Positions 5,421-6,425 of a stretch of 6,425 bases of DNA are shown here, in pieces. How positions within the stretch are numbered: the first letter of the stretch is position 1; each line of letters begins with the position of its first letter. A program made the position numbers and the translations under genes. This stretch comes from Haemophilus parainfluenzae (GTDB lineage: Bacteria; Pseudomonadota; Gammaproteobacteria; Enterobacterales; Pasteurellaceae): contig JAGZRY010000093.1 of assembly GCA_018381425.1 (NCBI GenBank), positions 1-6,425 of the forward strand. Direction: 5' to 3'. The notes below the pieces were generated by a model that had not been told where the DNA came from, did not search any database, and saw only the letters and a program-made list of their open reading frames with translations.

Positions 5421-6059
5421 TTATTTTGCATCTTTGTTATCTGCAGGTTTTTCATTTGCTTTTAACATATCCGCTGGAATAAAGCTTTGTTGTACTTTTT
5501 CCATGTGTGGAAGGTTATGTGCAATACCTTTGTGACAATCGATACAGGTTTTGTTTTGTTCCTGTGCAAGTGCATGCATTTGTTGTGCCACAGTTTTTTG
5601 TTGAGTAAAGTCCATGTCATTGAAGTTATGGCAGTTACGGCACTCTTGTGAGTTATTCGCTTTCATACGCGCCCATTCACGTTCAGCCATTTCTAAACGA
5701 TGTTTTTCGAATTTTTCTTTAGTATCGACTTTACCTGTAAAGTGAGCATAAACTTCAGTCGATGCTTGCATTTTTCGAACCATTTTTGGAATAAATTCAT
5801 GTGGAACGTGACAGTCTGAACAAATTGCTTTCACACCTGAACGGTTACTAAAGTGGATTGACGCTTGGTACTCAGGTACAACGTCATTAGTATGACAGTC
5901 TGAACAGAATTGCTCTGTATTAGTTGTCGCCATTCCAGCATTAAACAGGTTAGTTCCAACGATAGTACCAATGATAGTTAATAAAATAACCCCACCAATT
6001 GCCATTTTGCTCGGAGAGCGTAACCAACGGCAAACTTTCTGAATGCTTGATTTAATCAT
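5421..6059 (-). CDS. napC: NapC, membrane-anchored tetraheme c-type cytochrome (quinol dehydrogenase of periplasmic nitrate reductase)
   Basis: NapC oxidises quinol in the inner membrane and passes electrons to the periplasmic NapAB nitrate reductase. The 212-residue protein has a short basic N-terminus (KVCRWLRSPSK), one membrane segment at about 19-40 that acts as an uncleaved anchor, and a periplasmic domain. Four CxxCH heme motifs lie at 52-56 (CSDCH), 80-84 (CSDCH), 140-144 (CRNCH) and 172-176 (CIDCH), the NapC/NirT pattern. The C-terminus (about 190-212) is hydrophilic and likely flexible. The length is usual for the family (about 200). It follows napB by 11 bases and its ribosome site overlaps the napB stop. 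With a terminator just after it, napC is the last gene of the operon, as in the H. influenzae order napFDAGHBC. Related NrfH/TorC proteins are less likely given the napB neighbour. Confidence 0.95.
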   Translation of the reverse strand: MIKSSIQKVCRWLRSPSKMAIGGVILLTIIGTIVGTNLFNAGMATTNTEQFCSDCHTNDVVPEYQASIHFSNRSGVKAICSDCHVPHEFIPKMVRKMQASTEVYAHFTGKVDTKEKFEKHRLEMAEREWARMKANNSQECRNCHNFNDMDFTQQKTVAQQMHALAQEQNKTCIDCHKGIAHNLPHMEKVQQSFIPADMLKANEKPADNKDAK

Positions 6060-6065
6060 GGTTTA

Positions 6066-6073
6066 GCTCCTTA
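6066..6073 (-). promoter_or_regulatory. napC ribosome binding site overlapping the napB stop codon
   Basis: On the minus strand AAGGAGC (6072 down to 6066) ends six bases before the napC ATG and shares two bases with the napB TAA (6073-6071). Ribosomes finishing napB would be placed directly on the napC start region, which suggests translational coupling of the two cytochromes. Confidence 0.75.
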
Positions 6074-6425
6074 TTTACCTTGCATTTGACGAATAGTTTC
6101 AAATTTATTTTGGATAATTGGGTTCACGTTAGTTTGTTGAACGTGGCATTGTAAACAGAAATAACGACGTGGCGAAGTGCCTTCTGTTTTTTGTCCATCA
6201 CGTGTTAAAAAGTGGCTTTCAGGTACGCGAGGTGCACCCGTTGTTGGAGCAACATCCGGAGAGTGACAGCCTAAACATTGGTTAGCATTCTTAGTCACTT
6301 GTAAGCCACGTACACTATGCGGGACAAGTGGGGGCTGATTTGGGAAAGTTACTGGAATATTGCCTACATCTTTATAAGGGTTAGTAAATGCAGGTGCAAT
6401 ACTTTCTGTTGCTTTGTCGATGCTA
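6071..6425 (-). CDS. napB: NapB, diheme cytochrome c subunit of periplasmic nitrate reductase, C-terminal 118 codons or so (gene runs off the right edge)
   Basis: NapB is the small electron-transfer subunit that takes electrons from NapC and passes them to the molybdenum subunit NapA in the periplasm. I extended the frame past the GTG at 6298, which is an internal valine, and it stays open to the window edge: 117 complete codons are visible. The visible protein starts SIDKATESIAPAF and contains FPNQPPLVPHSVRG (27-40), then two heme motifs, CLGCH at visible residues 50-54 and CLQCH at 90-94. H36 and H71 (ESHF) are the likely distal heme ligands, because the family is bis-histidine. Complete NapB is about 150 residues, so the missing part is mainly the signal peptide and the mature N-terminus. 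The promoter and the rest of the nap operon must lie to the right of the window. Confidence 0.94.
   Translation of the reverse strand, partial: SIDKATESIAPAFTNPYKDVGNIPVTFPNQPPLVPHSVRGLQVTKNANQCLGCHSPDVAPTTGAPRVPESHFLTRDGQKTEGTSPRRYFCLQCHVQQTNVNPIIQNKFETIRQMQGK

Noticed and set aside
6296..6298. GTG as a start codon for a 75-residue protein
   Set aside because: The reading frame continues upstream to the window edge with NapB-like sequence including a likely heme-ligand histidine, and no ribosome site precedes the GTG. It is an internal valine codon of napB.
1..6425. A novel defence, mobile or biosynthetic system
   Set aside because: Every gene is assigned to a known family, the gaps are short and explained by promoters, terminators and uptake signals, and there are no direct repeats, integrase-like genes or attachment sites.

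Overview
The window reads as chromosomal DNA of a Haemophilus-type member of the Pasteurellaceae. The main evidence is five exact copies of the 9-base Haemophilus DNA uptake signal AAGTGCGGT (or its complement), four of them with the extra leading A. The DNA is AT-rich and gene-dense, and all proteins resemble gammaproteobacterial housekeeping families. A full-length gsp gene points to a Haemophilus other than the best-known H. influenzae strains, for example near H. parainfluenzae, but the species call is an inference.

Layout, left to right. On the minus strand are psd (phosphatidylserine decarboxylase, cut by the left edge) and, upstream of it in transcription order, pssA (phosphatidylserine synthase, complete). 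A hairpin terminator and a separate psd promoter lie between them. On the plus strand, diverging from pssA across about 150 bases, is a SpoU/TrmH-family RNA methyltransferase of the YfiF type, closed by a strong rho-independent terminator. Next on the plus strand, with its own promoter and a strong ribosome site, is gsp, the bifunctional glutathionylspermidine synthetase/amidase. Converging on it from the right are napC and the 3' part of napB (minus strand), the end of a periplasmic nitrate reductase operon. One short hairpin between gsp and napC can end transcription from both sides.

How the genes work together. PssA makes phosphatidylserine from CDP-diacylglycerol and serine, and Psd decarboxylates it to phosphatidylethanolamine, so the two-step route lies in one place. 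NapC takes electrons from membrane quinol and passes them to the diheme NapB, which feeds the nitrate reductase NapA (outside the window). Gsp joins glutathione to spermidine and can also undo the reaction. The methyltransferase has no evident functional tie to its neighbours.

No intergenic stretch exceeds about 170 bases. I found no mobile element, CRISPR array, tRNA or rRNA, and nothing that looks like an undescribed multi-gene system. The points most worth a second look are the atypical motifs 2 and 3 of the methyltransferase, the pssA-psd adjacency, gsp carrying an in-frame uptake signal, and a homopolymer tract inside the methyltransferase promoter.
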